A stretch of 64,000 nt of DNA from Tetramitus jugosus (GCA_937625935.1 OW569356.1:1-64000); one strand, 5' to 3'. Shown: positions 26,801-41,929, counted from the first letter of the stretch. Numbers and translations are program-made. The notes: a model not told the origin generated them from the sequence alone.

Positions 26801-29800
26801 TACACAACTCACCGCACTTCTCGATGCGCTCACACAGTACAATATGGACTGTCACAAAACGGAGCAGGTGAAATTGATAAAAGAGAAATATGATCGATTA
26901 CAAACCCTTCAGGATACCAAGTTGGGAGACGTGCCAACAATTTTAGAAGAATTTGAAAAATTGCTCTGTGGTATGCACAGTTTCCATATGAAGTATTTTG
27001 AGCAATTATGTCAATCTGATTGCAAGCAACTTGTTGAGTTCCTGAAGAATCAAACGGATTTTGCAAAACAGATGGATATTTTGAGAGGGAAAGCCGGCAA
27101 AGACAAGTTCCAAGAAAATGTGTTGAATGCCCTCCTTGTAGCAAAAACTTATTTAGAACCGTTCCTTAACAAAGACACTTCATTAGCAAGTATTGCTGAA
27201 AAGGTGAACAGTCTTGGAAATGAAGAGGAGATTGACTTTAAACTTGAAGCCATTAAGACATGTGCTTCCAATTTAAGTCACATCAAGCTTTGGCTCTCTA
27301 GATCATCACGTATCTCTATTGAAGATACTTATCAAACCATTGAGCAACTGCAAAAGCTTGGGAAGTGGCGTTCTGCTCTCAACAACTACAAAGATGGCGC
27401 TTTCCTTACTATAGAGTACACACTTCAGGAGAACACTCAAATACTAGCGGAGGATGAGTTGAACGATCTTGTAAGAACCGCCATCTTCCACTCTACAGAT
27501 GTGAAAGGTCAAGAACTCGTCAAGTCAAAAATTACATTCCACAACTTCATTGAGTCTAACAAGTATGCATCCAAAGCCCACTTTCTGCGGTTGGCGTTAG
27601 AATCAGCCGGTCATCCTGACTATCAAGGAACCTTTGAATATCTGGGTGAAAAATTGGACAGCACAACTGTTAAACAGGTTCATGATTCATTGTCTAAGGA
27701 ACTTGACGAATGGGAAAGTTGCATTCAACAGCAATACCAGCAAGAAAGAGCAATCTTGAAGCTTTCCAGAACTCAGTATATTCGATTTCTTGGTTTGGTG
27801 AGAGAAGTTTGCGCTGATGTGACCAATGCTAATAAGGAGATTTTGACCCCATTTTTCAATGCATTGTTTCCAAAAGAGAATATTGATTTATCCAACGAGT
27901 TGGTGGTCGAATTATTCGACGAATTGAAAAGGAATAACGCTCAGAGACTCGACTTTAGTGAGGCTGTCGCTCTCATCCAGTTAGTTCGACAAAGGTTAGG
28001 CATTCAGGAGGGTGAAGATGACAGTGAAGAGAACCATCCTACTATTGTGCTCAAAGCTGAACAACTTGCTCCAGTTGATTTGTTGTGTCACACGCTGGAA
28101 AGAATAGAGATGATCGATAATGATTACACTTCGAATCGTTTTGTCGAGCCTGGACAATTATTATGGTGTTCCGAGACTACATCCATCCAGGAGCTAAGAT
28201 GGTTTGACGAGCGAAGAAAAGCATTCGCTGATGTGAACTATGTAATAATTGGTGTTGACAAGTTGTCCTCTTCTGTTCGAGAAGAACTCATCAAGCTGGA
28301 AGCTGACAAATCAAGAAGTGGCAAAACTCATCTTATATTCAACTCTGTGACCGGTTTGGATGCCTTTTCGTTCCTGGATCAAGAGATTTTGGATTCGTTC
28401 CAACAGAACCAACAGTATCGCACGTGGTTGATGGATAATCTCTCCCAATACGCGAACATAAAGAAGATCTCATGTGTGAATGGGGATGATGCATCAGGAA
28501 AGTCGACTTGGATCCGAAAGAGGATTGTGAGTGAGGGAGGTGACTATGTTCGTATTGTGGCAGCTGAAGACTTTTCAACAAAAGTGTTTTTGAATCGTCT
28601 CAAGTCTGCCCAACAAGGTTCAAAGTTAGGTGTACATCTTGACATATCACAATTTGTTGACCTAGATCAGCTAAATGCGTTCTTCTTCAACATTTTCCTC
28701 CAGGGATTGCTGATTGATTCCGCAACAGGAAGTACAGAACTCCTTCCACAATGTGAAATATCTGTTTACTGTGAATTACCGAATCACAATATCAAAGAGT
28801 TCATCCCTCTACTCTCATTATTGGTACCAAGTTCTACTACTATCAAAAACGTTCCATTTGATGTGACTGAAGAGGATCATGAAGCTAAATTGGTGGCTAC
28901 TTTTATTGCTATCAACGATAACAATCATTGGGAAGTTTATGATGACCTCTCTGGATTGGATGTTCTTCCAGCTGAAGATTGTCAACGAATTATTCGATCA
29001 TTCTTTGAGAATAACGCAATTATTGCTCCTACCATGGTTCACAGAACACTATTTGTTCGTCTAATGTATAGCAGATGCAAATTTTTGATGGAACGAACAC
29101 TCATCCGGCAAGAATTACAGCAAGAATATTATGAACCTATTGATCCATATGAAAACGGTGCAATGTTTGGTGTGTTCTTGTTGGAGTGTCAATATATGGC
29201 AAATGACAAGATTAAGCAGGATTGGAGTCAATTGCCTGTCGCGTTTTCAGCTCGCTCTCTAGAGCATTGTGATTTCTTGTACATGGGTGAATCAGATCCA
29301 ATTGCATACATTCCAGAGAATTCAATTAAACGAGACAGCCTCGCACAGGTTCGAGCTGCCTTGACTTCTGCCCTGGGTCTAGGAGGAAGTTTAATAGCCA
29401 TCATGGAGAAGTTTGGATATTGCTTAACTGTTGATTTTGCTGTCAAGCTTCTCTTGTTGAATGAAAGAAAGAGTGCAAAACTACCGGTGATTCTTCAGGG
29501 GAGTACAGGCACAGGCAAGGTATGTTTTCATTTGTTTCCAACTGTTTTTTACTCTGCTCTTTTCGAGTTCTTTGTGTTCACTCGCGTTATTGGCCCTAAA
29601 AGACTGAATTGTTGAGACTGTATGCCGAGATTCAGAACCAAAAAGCAAAATTGAAACCTGATATTGTCTTTGAAGTTCATTTGAGATGGTTTTTGCAGCA
29701 ATATGTGGCCGGTACAGAATCATTCCAACTCTACAAGAATTGTTATGACAAATATGTGCAAGAGAATGGTGTCAGATCGAACAAAACTCTCGACGAACAA

Positions 29801-32800
29801 ATCAAACAGTATAATCCAGCAGTGTTGCGTCGATACTTGACAGAGCAACTGGAACTAGATGAAGACTATTGTAGGACATTTGGAGTTGCTTTGATAGCTA
29901 AGGCGAAGAGTCTTCTTGTTCAATACCCTCTTCTTGAGTTGACTCCCTTCACAAAGAGTATCCTTCAAGCATCAGATGAAGAAGCAGTCGAATCGCTTGG
30001 AACTACAACAAGCATTATGAAATTCATGGAGGAATTCCTGAATCTTCGGGTAGGTGGGGTGTTTCATAAGATAACAATGCACAATGGATGGACTTGCAAG
30101 CAACTGAGAGACAGAATGCATTCGATTATTACTGACACTCAAACCAATGTGGAGAAATATCCAGAGTTTTCAACAGTTGTTTTTATTGACGAACTTAATA
30201 CTTCTAAATGCCTTGGTATTTTAAAGGAAATGTTTATCGATAATACTTTGGATGGTGTACAACTACCTTCTAATATTTTCCTTGTTGGTGCCATCAATCC
30301 AGCAAAAAGCGACGATAAACCAGACGAAGAAGATAGGCCTGAGTATTATGTGGAGCACATGCCAGGATCGATGGACTTGCTCATTCTTGATTATGCAGAG
30401 CTTTCTCAGAGACAGGAGCGAGAGTTTTTGACTGAGCTTGTCAGTGCAAAGAACGTCTCAAGCAATGAAAAAGAACAAAAACAGATTGTTGAGGCGATTC
30501 TATGGTCACAAAAATTTGTGCATGATCAACATTTGTGGCGTGTTCGTGTCTCGATCAGAGATATGGTTCGAGCAATCACCATCTATCAGTACTTAACAAC
30601 TACAAATCCTCTTAAGCTGATTCGAAATCATCATATATTTAATCTCTACACAGCAATTGCTCTTACCTATTACTTCCGCTTGCCCACTGATCGAAGAATA
30701 CTATTCAACCGAGGGTTTCAAGCAAATGTCGTCAAGACAAGTAATTCGATGGATTTTGTTTTCCAAGATGTGTTAAGCGAAGTATTGGATCAATTTTATG
30801 TGAGATTGAAAAATCTGCAATACATCCCAATCGGCATCGCAAAAACGCAAGCATTCAAAGAGAACTTGTTCTGCTGTATCATCTGCATACAAAGTGGAAT
30901 CCCCTTGATCATTACAGGTCCTCCAGGAACCAGCAAAACGCTCAGTTTCAACATTGCCAGCACAACCAAGAATAATTCTACTGAAAAGCTTTTTGATGCC
31001 ATGAGAACAGTGCACAAAAAACATTATCAATGTAATGAAGCATCGACGGCTCAAGAAATTAGTAATGTTTTCAAGACGCAAATTAATATGAAGAGATCCT
31101 TTGAAAAGGCAGGAATGCTTTCAGAGGTGTGTGCTGTATTTTTGGATGAGGCTGGGTTGCCCCAACAAAAGAAAGCAGCAATGAAGGTGATTCATTACTA
31201 TCTTGATCATCCAGAAGTTTCAGCTGTTATTATATCTAATGATATGCTTGATGCTGCCAAGACGAACAGAGCAATCCAACTATGCCAATCAGACACAAAA
31301 CGAGAAGATTTGAAAGCGCTATGTCTTGGATGTTTAATGTTAGAGAATGAGTGCACAGACAAGCAAACTCAAACAATTGAAGCGCTTTGTGAGTCATTTG
31401 AGCAGGTGAACAAGCAATTGAGCGCTTCAAAGAAGGGAGGACTCTTTCATCTGAGAGACTTTGTCTACTTTTTAAGAATGCTGAAACGAAATCAAAAGCG
31501 ATACAACAACGATGTTCTTCATCGGGACAACATTTACTATTGTCTGCAAAGAAACTTCAGTGGTGTTCCAAGTGCTGACTTTTCCAACATTTTGAAACTA
31601 TTCTTTGAATGCATTAACAAGAGGCTGGGCACTCGTGATCCTATTCCTGAACAGAAACAATCATATCTTCAAATCATTCGAGATAGTATCAATGATCGAT
31701 TGATGCCAGAAGAGAATCCAAATGGGGCCCCATTTCGTTATGTTCTCATTTTGGATCCTAGTGATTGTGGTTCTGCAATTAATTTGTTGTTCTCAGAAAA
31801 ATTCATTGATGCGAAGAATACTCAAGTGGTGTGTGTCAGTAACTTCCCAGATGACAACAATGAATTGTCTCAGTCAGCAGTAATCTCAAAAGTTAAACTT
31901 GCAATGGAGACTGGTCAAACAGTTGTTTTGGTGAATTCTGCCACAATCAACACAAATTTTTATGATGTGTTCAATCGACATTTTGCAGAAATGATATCTA
32001 AGAATGAGAAGGATGAGACCGTTACAAGTCATTTTGCGAATGTAGCTGTTGGAGCAACATCAAAGCCTTGCTACGTACATCCACAATTCCAGATTATAGT
32101 TCATATGCCTCAATCCGAATTCGAAGCTGCGCCTCTGCCCTTCTTAAATAGATTTGAGAAATATATTCTAGGGTACAAAGAGTTATTGAACGATAAATTG
32201 AACCAGATGAAGAGCCAGAGAAAGAATAATCATTTGATGTATCAACAATATGAACTTTTCAGAGGATTGAAGAGAGGAGTGAAACATTTTGTCGAGACAT
32301 TCTCAAAATCATCATTTTATGGATTTGTTCAATCAGAGACAATCAATTCGTTGATGTATCAGATATTGTCGAACACAGATATCCATTCTGCTCCGAACAT
32401 ACCTCAACCAATGAGAATTCAAGGAGCATTGATAGACTTGCCATCGAGACTCGAAGAAGCAAAATCAGACGAGACGTCAGCGTATTCCCACCTTCAGAGA
32501 TTACCAGAGTTCATTCGTCGCTTCAACTATCTACTGCTACAAATCGCTCGACCTGAATCTATGTATTTGAGAAAGGCTATCTTGCCAAGAGCATACATGG
32601 AAGAATATTTGACTAGACAGGAACACTTGTCTGCCAAACATTTCTTGAATAATTTGCTTGACCAGCACTTCTCCAAAGAAAATACCTCAATTGGTAAATG
32701 GATGCTCTTCACTCGATCGAGCAGCAACATCTATCAACTATTGAATTCTCCAACAGCCAAGAATCTTTTGTTGGAGACTCTCCGGCGAAATGACAAGCTT

Positions 32801-35800
32801 CCAGCTGACAGTGAGTTTGATACGGAGTATACGCTTAATATTGCCTCACTCTCAAATGTAAGCAACCAAACTGAGTGCGATTCGATTGTGAAGAAATTCT
32901 TAAAATCTGAGAGGCAGTCAATTCTTATTTTTACCGTGGATATGAGAACAGTTTCAAAGAGTCAGCTTAACTATCTGAGATATGTGATCGACAATCAATC
33001 AGCCAAAGTCGATTTGGCAAAGAAACAAGGATATTTATCTTATCTCAACAAGCAGCCTCTGATATGCTGCATTGTTCATTTTCCACCTGAGTTTATTCAA
33101 TTGAAACCAACGTATGATAGTGTGTTCAACAACTGGAATTTTGTCTATATCGACTCATTTGATTTCGAACAAAAGGGTTTAATGACGGAGACCACTCAGA
33201 CAAGTAAGTCATACGATCCTAGATTCTGGTTAGGAGTAGCCATTGGCTATACCGATTATTTCCAATCAAGCATGGACTTTATGTCAGAATTTAAAGCGCT
33301 CTACGCAAAGGCTGTCGCCGCTACTGTGATGAAACTGCCTTCAAAACCGACAGCACTAATTCACCCACACCGAAAAGTGATCATTGAAAAAATTTTAGAA
33401 AACACAGCTATAGGTGTTGTTATTCTCAAGGATTTTAGCCAAAATTGGTCCAGAGATAAGTTGTCCGCATTTACCCTTTCTGCTTGTCGATCAGTTGCTG
33501 AAGGCACATCTATTCAGAGTATTTTAGAATTAATTTACTCCAAGCTTGAGTTTACATTGGTGGATAAAGTTGAGACTTATATTGAGCAGATTGCCTATCA
33601 ATTCGACACTTTGAAAGGACTATCAGACAGGCAGTGCGATCCTTCTTTGCTGAAAGCAATATTAGAGTGTATTCCAGCACCAAACGCCTGCAATTACATC
33701 TGTTTAGAGAAAGAAGCACTTCCATTCTCTAGTATTTTCCTCAGAAAAGTAATGCACACACCTGATGAAGCTCAGATTGGGTCGTTAACTTCTGTGGAGC
33801 AATATTTCCAAAGCAAGTTCCAGGGAGTAGTACGCCAAGCAGTTGACATCATTCAAGACAAACAGCAAACAGACTTACTCTTTACTGATCTTATTCGTGC
33901 TGCATTCAATACGAGAAGAAATGAGAAACTGCAAACATTCATTGAAACAATATTGAGATTGAAGTGCATGACAATTGGGCTTGATTTATCACAGATTTCA
34001 TCGCTGCTGGCTATCCAAGTTGTGCATAATAATTTTGTGAAGGTATTGTTATTCTTTTTCACAAAGTTGCCACACAGACTGGAGGACAGAGAGTCAATGG
34101 AGAGAGTATTCACAAGCTGTAGAAACCAAGAAGAAATCATTGATAGACTTTACATGTCATCTCTGAGAAATCTTTGGGAGAAACTTGGGAAAGGCAATCT
34201 CAAGAAGTGGATATCAAAATTTGAGCGCATTGATTATAACTACATTAGTGTCAAGGCTGATAAGAGCACTCACAATTTTTATAAGTGCTGCTTCATTTAC
34301 TATAGCTACGTCAAACATTTTTCAGAAGAATGGGAAAGCATTAAGACTGATAAAAACCCATCAGATCATCAGAATGCACTTACCAATCAAACAGAGATTA
34401 TTGAATCAATCGTGAATTCTCGGGGCAATCGTCAGATAGATCCAGTGAATGGCAAACGGTGGCTGGTGGAAACAATGCTCGTACTATTCAATCAAATTCG
34501 AGGAATGAAACAGGAAGAAATGGTAACATTGTTGCGCTTAATCAATACAAATGAAGGAATATGGGCTCTGTGGCCTGTTGCCGCAAAAGCTCAACTTGTG
34601 CAGTCTTTGTTCAACTCCAGACGGAATTGCTCATACATGATTGAAAATTTAATTGATGAAGAATTACGAAGAACACTAGTTGATGAATCCATACAAACTC
34701 CTGAGATAGATGTCGGTGAGGAGATATCATCGGGCATGTTGGAGCAGCTACTTTTGAGAGCAATGCTCTCTGAGTTAGCAGAGAGTGACTTTGAACACTT
34801 GTATGAAGAATATCTCGAAATAGACAAGCAGAATGCATCGAGATTTAATCGATTGTTTATCTATGCTTATGAGGTATCATTGATCTCATCACTCGCGAAA
34901 CTATTCTGTTCTGACTCTCCCACAAAAGCACTACAGGAATTGACTGAAAAGCAAACCGAAGTAGTGTGCACATTGATGAATGAGAACAAAAAGGTTCAAC
35001 TCTTTTTCTTATCTCAAGTCAGGCCAAGTAACCATCTGTCTAACCTTTTACGTCTCGACAACGATGCAAAATTACGAGCAATTGGTCTGAGTAACTGGGC
35101 CATGGAAGATATTGAAATTACAAACAGTACGAGTTATCACTTCTCATTCATGTATGACGAATCAAACCAAGGGAACGCCTACCGATCAATGATCAATCTA
35201 TTCAAGGCAACGAATCTGGAGAATTTGAAGGCATACGTGTTGCAAGAACCGAATACTTATCAAACAAGAATGTTCTTATTGCTCGTCTGCTTCAATGAAT
35301 ATTTCTTGGAGTGCAATCCATGCCCAATCTTGGACAATTTGCTCCAAGATCAAGCAATCGTCAATCATCTGCATGTAACTGGAGAAGAAATGAAGGCATA
35401 TCAATTCTATTCTCGTGGGCCCCACGATGAACCTGAAGAACGACATCACTTGGACAAGTACGTGACATATCACTTCTCTAAGCAACATCTTCAGTCAAAT
35501 GCTTCCAAAGAAGCCACTTATTTGCTCACAAATATTGCTGCAGTTTGTTTGGGAGTTCCAAAGAACAAGAATCATATGTACAATCGAATGTTCCATCCAG
35601 AGGTTTTGCATGATAGCTTCTCACCTGGATCAACATACAATCACGTTTCTTGGGATTGTGGATTCCAAACTGATGGTCTTCAAATCATATATTTCAGTGA
35701 ATATGCAAGAAATATATTGAATGGCAATCAGATGTATCACTCGGCGTTGAACACTTTGACGTGGGGTGCCTTCGCATTGTGCATGCTCTTTGATCCTCAA

Positions 35801-38098
35801 AGAAACTGCAAATTATCAAAGGATAATCACATGCTCAATTATGTAGGAAGAGATGGCCATGGTGACCGTAATTTATCGGAGATTGACATGGTGTCGAAGT
35901 ATATTTTCACGAGATTTGTCAGCTTTTTATCCTTGGTCAGCATCAGTCACGCGATATCCTCTCAAAATATCGATCTGACTGTATTCTTCACCTATTCTCT
36001 CATGCATTTCTTCAATCATGCTCCCACCTCTGACAAAGCAATGGGCTATTGGGCAATGAATGGGGACTTGGCTCCTCAAATTCGTGCATATGAAAACTTT
36101 ATCAGAGATCAATGTTTTCAACCTGTCATTGACGGATATGGACAGATTCGAGAAGCAATTCAGAGAGGTTCAAGGAATAATCAAAAGTTAAGAGAGCTCT
36201 TCGAACATCAGAATATATTGACCACAAAACAAGATCAGTTCAACTATTTCCCAAAACTGACTGCTGCTCTGGAAGACTTGACCCGAATAGACCCGCAAAA
36301 AGTTCCAACCATCACCTTGTACAACCAATTAGAACAGAAGCTCAAAGCATTGCAACAGCTACCAGTATTGATTGAGTTTTACATTGTGCTTCACTCAAAA
36401 CTGAACAAGAAACTCAAGAAAGGAGATGAATTGAGTATGACTGGTATTCAAGCTGTTCAACACTGTGGTGGTGAGTGTGTTAACCTGTGGCGCTCCTTCC
36501 AAACAGCATGGAATTCGTGCAAAGAACAGCTTGGCCAACTACAAGTCTGCCATTTTGCAGAAGAGAACGGCGAAGCAAGTATTATCGATATGAATGATGA
36601 TGTTCCTTTATTGTCTCTGCTGAAAACTGAGAATAATGAGATTTTACGCATGATCGAAAGTTTGATTACCACCACACAAGAAAAAGTGACCGAGCAGAGT
36701 GAAACACTTGAGACACTAGAATGTGGCCTTATACCACAAATGGACCTTGCTCTATGCTCATCTCTGTTGGCATCGCCTCAAGATCACCTTGAACTCTATG
36801 CTAACTCTTCTTGTTTCATTGACGACAATGGGCGCATATTTGATTGGATTTTGATTGATGAACTATTCAAATTCAGATTCATGTTAGGACCTGTAAAACT
36901 CAGCACTAGTGCTCTCAATGGTATTGACTTCAAATATCAAAACCTAAATCCAGAATCTGAAATCGCCGAACCAATGGAAGACGGTGACAACGAGACAGTA
37001 GCCCTCAAAACTCTGCATCAACTCATTGAACGCATGAAATATTACCATTGTCAGGACTTGAGCACGATGAGCAATTCAACCAAGAATATGCTAAACAAAC
37101 ATATAGGTCGACCTCAAAAAAGATATCACATGATTGATGAGTTGAATCGTTTGATGATACATATAAGAACTGAAGCCCAGGAATTGGTGGAAATTAATTT
37201 TTCTGCCACTCTAATTCACTACGGCCAATCGAAACAAATTGACATTCCAGAGTTATCAAAGTTCAAATTTATGACAGTCGTTCAGCTTGCCCACATTGTT
37301 GACTTGTCTGAACATGTTTTCAATTATTCTTTGACTCAATCTCTGCCTACAGATAACTTCTCCAGCTTAAATACAGCACTCTCAGCCGAAACGCAACAAC
37401 ACTTGAATAAGTTTGAACAAGAAACTCTAAAATGCTTAGACAATGAACCAAATGATGAGCCAGTTGACTTCATCCGAGAACTCACTAACATATTCGTATC
37501 AAACTCAGACAAGCTAGCTACTTGTACACAACAAAAGACTAAGCTTTCAGAACTATTTAAGGATGAATTGAGTGGTTTTAATGCCGAAATGTTGCATGCT
37601 GTGCTTCCAAATACAGTGTATGTTGAAAACTATGGTGAATTCATGAAATTTGCAAGGCTTCTCTGTGGTAAATATGACTTCAAGAAATCGATGATGCCTC
37701 AGGCAGTCTACAAAGAAATGACTAAACTGGACAAATCTGTTGGTGAAATGACTCTCGAAGGCAACGAACCCATCGCAGAATCAGAAGATCAATCGAACAA
37801 CCCAGTGATTGAAACAACACAAGAAGCTACCAGTTACGCAATGATCTATGAAGAAGACAGTAGTGTGATGTATTTCGACAAAGTGCTCTCCCATTCACGA
37901 AATGAAGAAGTGAGGCAGCTAATGAACAGCACCTCGAACCTTGAAGCGGAAGTGAAACAGTTGAGAGAGCAACACAAACTCATGATTGATGACATTCACT
38001 CAATGGAACTTCTCATCACTGATCTGACTATGTTCGAAGAAGATATTGACAGACTAACCAAACTTGACAAACTAGTGGATTCTATGATTTACCAATAA
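23900..38098 (+). CDS. Giant RNF213/mysterin-like AAA+ protein, four exons, about 4660 aa
   Basis: Exons by reading frame and splice sites are 23900-24097, 24170-24274, 24336-29519 and 29603-38098; the introns (72, 61 and 83 nt) start GTGAGT, GTATGT and GTATGT and end AG. The third intron splits a Walker A loop (GSTGTGK/TELL, about residue 1829), followed by a Walker B-type VVFIDELN (about 2020). A second AAA+ unit has GPPGTSKTLSF (about 2268), AVFLDEAGLP (about 2340) and SNDMLDAAKTNRAI, matching the RNF213 AAA4 signature. A further P-loop-like NGDDASGKST sits at about 1485. RNF213 is a dynein-like AAA+ E3 ligase tied to lipid droplets and defence against intracellular microbes. I see no RING cysteine-histidine pattern and no clear RZ finger, so ligase activity is uncertain. 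The C-terminus is coiled coil. Confidence 0.87.
25043..26722. repeat. Segment duplicated in inverted orientation at 62335-64000
   Basis: This part of exon 3 is nearly identical to the reverse complement of the right end of the window, from the MFPKLQVLPDQVPDLFYQ codons to about the ENELSII codons. Similarity ends abruptly near 26722 (62335 in the other copy) and continues beyond the window at the other side. The pair is a recent inverted intrachromosomal duplication about 37 kb apart. Confidence 0.85.
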
Positions 38099-38164
38099 TT
38101 AAATAAATGTCTCAAGCCTAAATGGTTTGGTCTCTTTTCTCAAACTTTATTGCTACGCCCGAAC

Positions 38165-41100
38165 TTAACACTCAATACCCTGCAGTTCAATATTTCGTGT
38201 TCTTGTTGGAGCACGTGACAATTTGCGTTGTACATCACTCAGGGTTTTCTTCTTGTAAACTCGCAGCATCAGAGAACTGACCATCACAAGCAAACTTGAT
38301 CCAATCATGAAGCCTGCAGCCAGATAAGGTGGAATAACAATACTAGTGAAAGGATAAATAGCACCTGAAGCAATAGGTATGAACAACACATTGTAACCAC
38401 ATGCCCACACATGATTCAATCTGATCCGATCATATGTGTACTTTGACAAGTCAATGGCCGTAACCACATCCCTTAGGTCATTCTTAACCAAAACAACATC
38501 AGCCGATTGAATAGCAATATCTGATCCAGCTCCGATCGCAATACCCACATTGGCTTGTGCTAAAGAGGGGCTATCATTGATACCATCACCTACCATTGCT
38601 ACAACGTGACCTCTGTGTTGCAATCGCTTGATCTCCTCCAGCTTCTGTGCTGGTAGTACTTCAGATATAACCCTCTTGATACCAACCTTCGAAGCGGCGT
38701 GCTGAGCAGACTGTCTTCGATCACCAGATATCAGTACAGTTTTAATTCCCATGTTATGCAACGTACGCACAACATCTTGAGCCTCCTTTTTGACAGTATC
38801 TGACAACGCAAAAAATCCAACAAGCTTGGTGTCGACACCGACGAGAACAACTGTTCTTCCTTGCTCAGCTTGCGACTCGATATCATTTAGATGCTGTGCC
38901 ATATTGATTTCATCAATTAGAACACCACCCTTCTGCAACAGGTCTCTCTTTCCCACAAAGATCGTTCTCGTTCTTTCGTTGTCAACTACTGTGCATCTCA
39001 TTCCCTCCGCTGTCACGGAATGAACCTCTTGAACAACAATGTTCTGCTCTAATTGACTTAATCTGTCCGACTGAAGAAGTGATTGCTTGCAATATTGCAC
39101 CAATGACTTTCCTAATGGATGCTCACTACTACCCTCAGCAGCCTGCACAAAGACAAGAAATTCCTCCTCTGAATAACCATCAAAAACTTGGTGATGAACA
39201 ACTGATGGCCTGCCTTCAGTGATTGTACCAGTCTTATCAAACACAACGGCAGAAATGTTATGTGCCACCTCTAATGGCTCTCCGCCCTTGATTAATATGC
39301 CTAGTTTCGCACCTACACCAGTCGATACCATTACAGCAGTTGGGGTAGCTAAACCTAAAGCACAAGGACAAGCAATGACAAGAACGGCCATGGCATACTC
39401 GAGAGCATAAATAAATGAGTTTGACCCATTCGGTATCCAACTCTTTGGTACAACATGCAGCAAAGAGAATGAATACCAGACAAAGAATGTCAATAGAGAG
39501 ATTCCTATCACGCATGGAACAAACACCTGAGATATCTTGTCTGCAAACTGCTGTATTGGTGCTTTGGAGCATTGTGCATCCTTCACCAGATTCACAATTT
39601 GTGACAACATGCTCTCGGCCCCGGTCTTGTCGACTCGAATGATAAATGAGCCATCATTGTTCAGTGTGCCTCCAATGACTTTATCTCCCTCATGCTTCAC
39701 AACTGGCTCATATTCACCCGTAATCATGCTCTCATCGACAGAACTGACTCCTTGAGTTACTACACCATCAGCAGGCACTCTTTCACCTGGCAAAACCTTC
39801 AGATAATCTCCCTTTTGCACTAATTCAATATCAATCTCATGCTCCTCTGAATCCATGGAGAATTGTCCATTTTTGTCTGGTTTGACTATGATTGCTGACT
39901 TGGCTTGGAGACGAGCGAGCTCAGTGATTGCAGCCGACGTTCGTTTCTTGGCATACATTTCCAAAAACTTTCCCAAGTTTTGAAACATGATAATCATGGC
40001 TGCAGTTTCAAAAAACAAGCGAGAGGCAACAAATGATGATGAAAAGAGTTGCCGCAGCAACATGAATGCACTAAAGAGATACGCAGCATTTGTGCCCATA
40101 GAAATCAAGACGCTCATATCGGCATAACCAGCCTTCAGAGCCTTGAAAGCACTCTGATGGAAATGAAGTCCAAAAACGAAATGAATCGGAGTTGAAAACA
40201 GCAGCACAACAATTGCCTTGAAGGGAAATGTTCTCGGCATCGTCATCACACTACCTCCATCCGGTCCAAACGATGGATGCATTCCTCCAAACATGGTGAT
40301 GAAAAACACTGGTATCGTCAATATAAGACTGAAAATAAATCTGTTACGCCATATGAGAATCTCCGAATCGTAGAACGCATTGAGGTCATCTGTCACGGCA
40401 GATTGCTTCAAACTGGCACGGAATCCTAGACTATTGATTGATTGAATAATGTCTCTCTTTCCAATCACACTCGAATCATACCGAACAGAAGCAGAATTGG
40501 TCATTAAATTGACAGAAACAGAGGAAATACCGGACTTGACCTTCAGAGTATTCTCAATCTTTGATGAGCATGAAACACAATTCATTCCACTGATTCCGAG
40601 CTCTAAATCCTGCACCGAATCACATTGTGCCACCTCTTTTCCAACGACAACACTACTGTTGGACTCTTCTAATGATACATTGCGCACGACTCTGCACGAA
40701 AATCCCAATTGTTCCACACTGGCCTTTAAAAACTTGGCATTGACCGATCGAGTCGAATGATAACTCACCTTTCCACTCGCAGACAACAAATTGATGGATA
40801 CGCCATCAGATTCTACACCTTGAATCGACTTTAAATGCGACTCAATCTTTGCCACGCAAGACGAACAATTCATACCACCAATACTGAGCTCCAATTGTCT
40901 CCTACGACCACCGCCATTACTACTGCTTTTCAATGGTTTCTTGTTTGTCCCTACTACCGCGACTGCAACTTGATGATCATCACCATCATCAATCTGAATG
41001 GAATCATTGATAAATGATGATTCTCCCACAAGAATTCTTTCTTGTTTTTCATCATGTTGTTGACTATCATAGTCAAATTGATCCAATTGAACATACTTTG

Positions 41101-41351
41101 GTTGATTACTAGGTAAAATGAAACGAAAGACACTCGAGATGCGATCAGAGAGTAGTCTAGGTGACGTCTTCATCATGTTTACGCCACTCGAGTTCAATGG
41201 ATGAATCATGGGTGAATCTTCGTCATCCATGTCATCATTTTCATCATCATCATTTTCATCATTATCATACTCTTCCTCATCAACATGACCACGAGCAGTT
41301 GTTTCATCACTCATGGACAGTACAACACTTGAATCATCACTATTCTTGTTC

Positions 41352-41392
<41 letters not shown>

Positions 41393-41929
41393 GTTGTTAT
41401 TATTATTGTTGTTATTAAAATGTACATTGTCACTAGTGTTGAGAGTATTTCCCGTACCATCTGATCTACTACTACCACTACCACCACCATTATATGTCGC
41501 TTGAAAATTGGGACTTGCTGCATGAATCAACTCTATTGTTTTTTCAATCAAAGATTGTTGATCATCATCAGCATCACCATTACTACTACTATCACTACTA
41601 TTACTATTACTATTACTACTACTATTACTATTGTTGTTTCTATAGAGATAGACACACTTGTCTTCCAATGAGACACGATATGAATAATAAGAATGAGAAT
41701 AGGGTGCTGTCTCACTACTCACATTGTTGTTGTTGCTATTATCATCATCATGATCATCATGAGAAACAGGTGCTTGAGTAGTAGTAGTAGTAGTAGTAGT
41801 AGAAGGCATGAGAGACAAGAGTGCTTGTGTCACTTTGGCAACACAATTCTTGCACTTCATTCCTGTGATTTGAATCACAGCCATCACATGATCATTGGAC
41901 TGCTGCTGTTGCTGTTGCTGTTGCATCAT
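38165..41929 (-). CDS. Copper-transporting P1B-type ATPase with three HMA domains
   Basis: The ATG at 41929-41927 gives 1254 residues. Three heavy-metal-associated domains are seen: GMKCKNC (23-29), GGMNCSSC (about 351) and SGMNCVSC (about 450), all with the CxxC copper site. Between the first two lies a long Asn/Asp/Ser-rich stretch with a poly-Asn run. The core has the CPC metal site (CPCALGLATP, about 853), DKTGT phosphorylation motif (about 898), SEHPLG, GDGINDSPSLAQ (about 1115) and about eight membrane helices, as in CopA and ATP7 proteins. It exports Cu(I) from the cytosol or loads the secretory pathway; in bacterivorous amoebae it may also load phagosomes. The gene is convergent with the RNF213-like gene, 66 bp apart. 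Confidence 0.95.
41353..41417. repeat. ATT/GTT trinucleotide microsatellite coding poly-Asn
   Basis: A run of ATT triplets with a few GTT interruptions on the plus strand encodes about 20 consecutive Asn residues of the copper ATPase on the minus strand. Other short repeats (ACTACTATT, TAGTAGTAG) flank it at 41570-41640 and 41775-41800. The stretch should vary in length between strains. Confidence 0.8.

Noticed and set aside
41161..41781. Plus-strand ORFs rich in Tyr, Leu or His
   Set aside because: They are antisense shadows of the poly-Asn and Asp/Ser-rich repeats in the copper ATPase.
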